Below are positions 7,124-8,043 of a stretch of 8,043 nt of DNA, piece after piece. Origin of the DNA: an uncultured Butyrivibrio sp. (GTDB lineage: Bacteria; Bacillota; Clostridia; Lachnospirales; Lachnospiraceae); NCBI RefSeq assembly GCF_947169445.1, contig NZ_CAMVPU010000107.1, positions 1-8,043 on the forward strand, written 5' to 3'. A program made the position numbers and the translations under genes. The notes under the pieces are model-generated. The model made no database searches. It was given only the letters and a program-made list of their open reading frames with translations, and was not told the DNA's origin. Every line of letters starts with the position of its first letter. Within the stretch, counting starts at the first letter, position 1.

Positions 7124-7525
7124 ATGAAAAACAAATTTGCTGAGATTATTGTAAAGTATGGAATTGAATCATTTACAACTCAGATAGATCCTCTGGTAGA
7201 AGGACTAGAAATGGAATGGCCGACAAAATTAGAGTGTTGTGTGTGTGAATTACAAGATTTGTTAAGTAAAAATCCTCTTAGAAAGGCTGATACTCTTTAT
7301 TGGAAAATATATGAGCTCGCTGATTGGATCAATGCTTACAATGGAAACCTTGGAATTATGTTGTTTTGGGACGGCGATTCATCCGGGAAATATAGATATT
7401 TTCCACCATATAACGGAATTGATACTCAGTATGAGGAAAAACAGACGACTGTTACCAATTTCCGTAAACATATTGTAAAGCTCATACATGAAATATTCAC
7501 CGGACAAGTTGTGGTTGAGAAATAG
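7124..7525 (+). CDS. Hypothetical protein, 133 aa; possible orphan immunity protein
   Basis: I do not recognise this protein. From ATG 7124 it has 133 residues, is soluble, is rich in acidic and aromatic residues and has no signal or membrane segment. Visible landmarks are an N-terminal helical part (MKNKFAEIIVKYGIESF), a Cys pair context (KLECCVCELQDLL), YWKIYELADWINAYNG, a strand-like IMLFWDGDSSGKYRYFPPYNG, and a C-terminal helix (NFRKHIVKLIHEIF). A start at TTG 7100 would lie in the terminator's T run. ATG 7124 is therefore preferred, although no Shine-Dalgarno precedes it, so expression is doubtful or the original 5' end may be lost. Its size, orientation and place behind an orphan RHS tip fit an immunity gene left from a lost tip, but this is inference from context only. 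Confidence 0.6.
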   Translation: MKNKFAEIIVKYGIESFTTQIDPLVEGLEMEWPTKLECCVCELQDLLSKNPLRKADTLYWKIYELADWINAYNGNLGIMLFWDGDSSGKYRYFPPYNGIDTQYEEKQTTVTNFRKHIVKLIHEIFTGQVVVEK

Positions 7526-7581
7526 ATTCCACTATTGTTCATCAATTTAATAATGGCAATTCCAGACATTGGTACCAGGTA
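7526..7581 (+). other. Upstream exon of the group II intron
   Basis: This is the short stretch between the 133-aa ORF and the intron boundary. In frame 1 it can be read as '…HQFNNGNSRHWYQV', open right up to the intron, so it might be the remnant of an interrupted gene. The stretch is too short to assign, and a stop (TGA 7516) limits it upstream. Confidence 0.25.
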
Positions 7582-8043
7582 GTGCGCCCAGCTAAGGGTG
7601 CTTCATCTAGCGGATTGCAAACGTCCGCCCAATAAGCCGTGAGCCGCGGCATTGGAAGCGAGTCTTGCGTGAGATACGGCAACGCACTCTTGCGAAGCGT
7701 AGACAGCGTGGTTGCAGGGATAGTGATTGAGCACCGAAAGACCATACATCCAGAGGACGACGCGGTTGCCTGTGCGGAAGTCTATATAGATAGAATCGTA
7801 ATGGCGAGAAGCTATCTGCTTTGGCGGTGTCGGAGAGAGCTATTCATGCAATACAAAGATGAAGCGCAAACTGGGGAGAACCTGCATTCTCCACTTCGTA
7901 TGTGTAGTAGTGGTATGACAGAGAACCGAACAGGGACGACGTCAAACGGTCTGCAGGTAGTCGGAGACCCGAATAGTACCTAAGAAGCCTATTTTATTGG
8001 CTGAATAGACGAAGTCAAAAGAGGAGCTACAATCGAAACGAAT
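7582..8043 (+). mobile_element. Group II intron, 5' part (continues beyond window)
   Basis: The boundary GTGCG at 7582 and the following CCCAGCTAAGGGTG closely resemble the 5' end of bacterial group II introns such as Ll.LtrB (GTGCGCCCAGATAGGGTG). The next 460 bases are rich in short complementary arms and lack a credible gene, as expected for ribozyme domain I onward. Examples are GCGGA/TCCGC flanking TTGCAAACG near 7617-7635, and GGAGAA (7875-7880) / TTCTCC (7887-7892). The latter loop region contains AACCTG (7879-7884), which pairs with five of the last six exon bases, CAGGTA (7576-7581), and so is a candidate EBS1. The reverse transcriptase/maturase ORF and 3' end would lie downstream and are not visible. 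The intron sits directly behind the small ORF, on the same strand. Confidence 0.8.

Noticed and set aside
7542..7745. 67-codon minus-strand ORF
   Set aside because: It crosses the exon-intron boundary on the antisense strand and has no supporting evidence.
7639..7983. 114-codon plus-strand ORF
   Set aside because: It lies within group II intron ribozyme sequence, has no Shine-Dalgarno and shows no protein-like motifs.
1..8043. CRISPR array, tRNA or rRNA genes
   Set aside because: No regularly spaced short repeats, no cloverleaf-like sequence with a CCA/TTCGA pattern and no conserved rRNA stretches were seen. The repetitive look of 1414-3700 is coding YD repeat.

Overview
The window looks like part of an anaerobic Firmicutes chromosome, most likely a Lachnospiraceae/Butyrivibrio-type gut or rumen bacterium. 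This is an inference from moderate-to-low GC, the style of the RHS protein (jelly-roll modules followed by YD repeats) and an EtfA resembling those of butyrate producers. No marker gene fixes the taxon.

Region 1 (1-5129) is an active-looking polymorphic toxin locus. A giant RHS/YD-repeat protein enters already open at base 1, so its N-terminus lies upstream. It carries jelly-roll carbohydrate-binding-like modules, a long YD-repeat shell, a glycine/alanine-rich hydrophobic pre-toxin segment and a C-terminal PD-(D/E)XK nuclease tip of the Tox-REase-7 type. Fourteen bases downstream is a 256-aa alpha-helical, HEAT-like protein with its own Shine-Dalgarno. It is the obvious cognate immunity candidate.

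Region 2 (5130-6506) is a graveyard of a second, orphan RHS tip. After about 130 bp of hairpin-rich non-coding DNA, the last part of an RHS core reappears without start codon or N-terminus. It is a mosaic relative to the first copy: about 75% identical, then 402 bp with only 3 differences, then about 95%. It is interrupted by a 140-bp hairpin-packed, MITE-like insertion flanked by a perfect 9-bp target duplication. The reading frame then continues into a different tip linker, which is cut off after about 35 codons.

Region 3 (6507-7101) is a 5'-truncated electron-transfer-flavoprotein alpha gene (etfA, C-terminal FAD domain only), fused out of frame to the RHS remnant and followed by an intact Rho-independent terminator.

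Region 4 (7102-8043) holds a small unrecognised ORF without a visible ribosome binding site, possibly an orphan immunity gene, and the 5' part of a group II intron beginning GTGCGCCCAG at 7582 and running off the window.

Taken together this is an RHS toxin/immunity locus with downstream orphan-cassette debris that has collected a MITE-like element, a housekeeping-gene fragment and a retroelement. The best candidates for something undescribed are the 140-bp hairpin element, the HEAT-like immunity protein, the orphan 133-aa ORF, and the near-identical core block, which suggests recent recombination between RHS cassettes.
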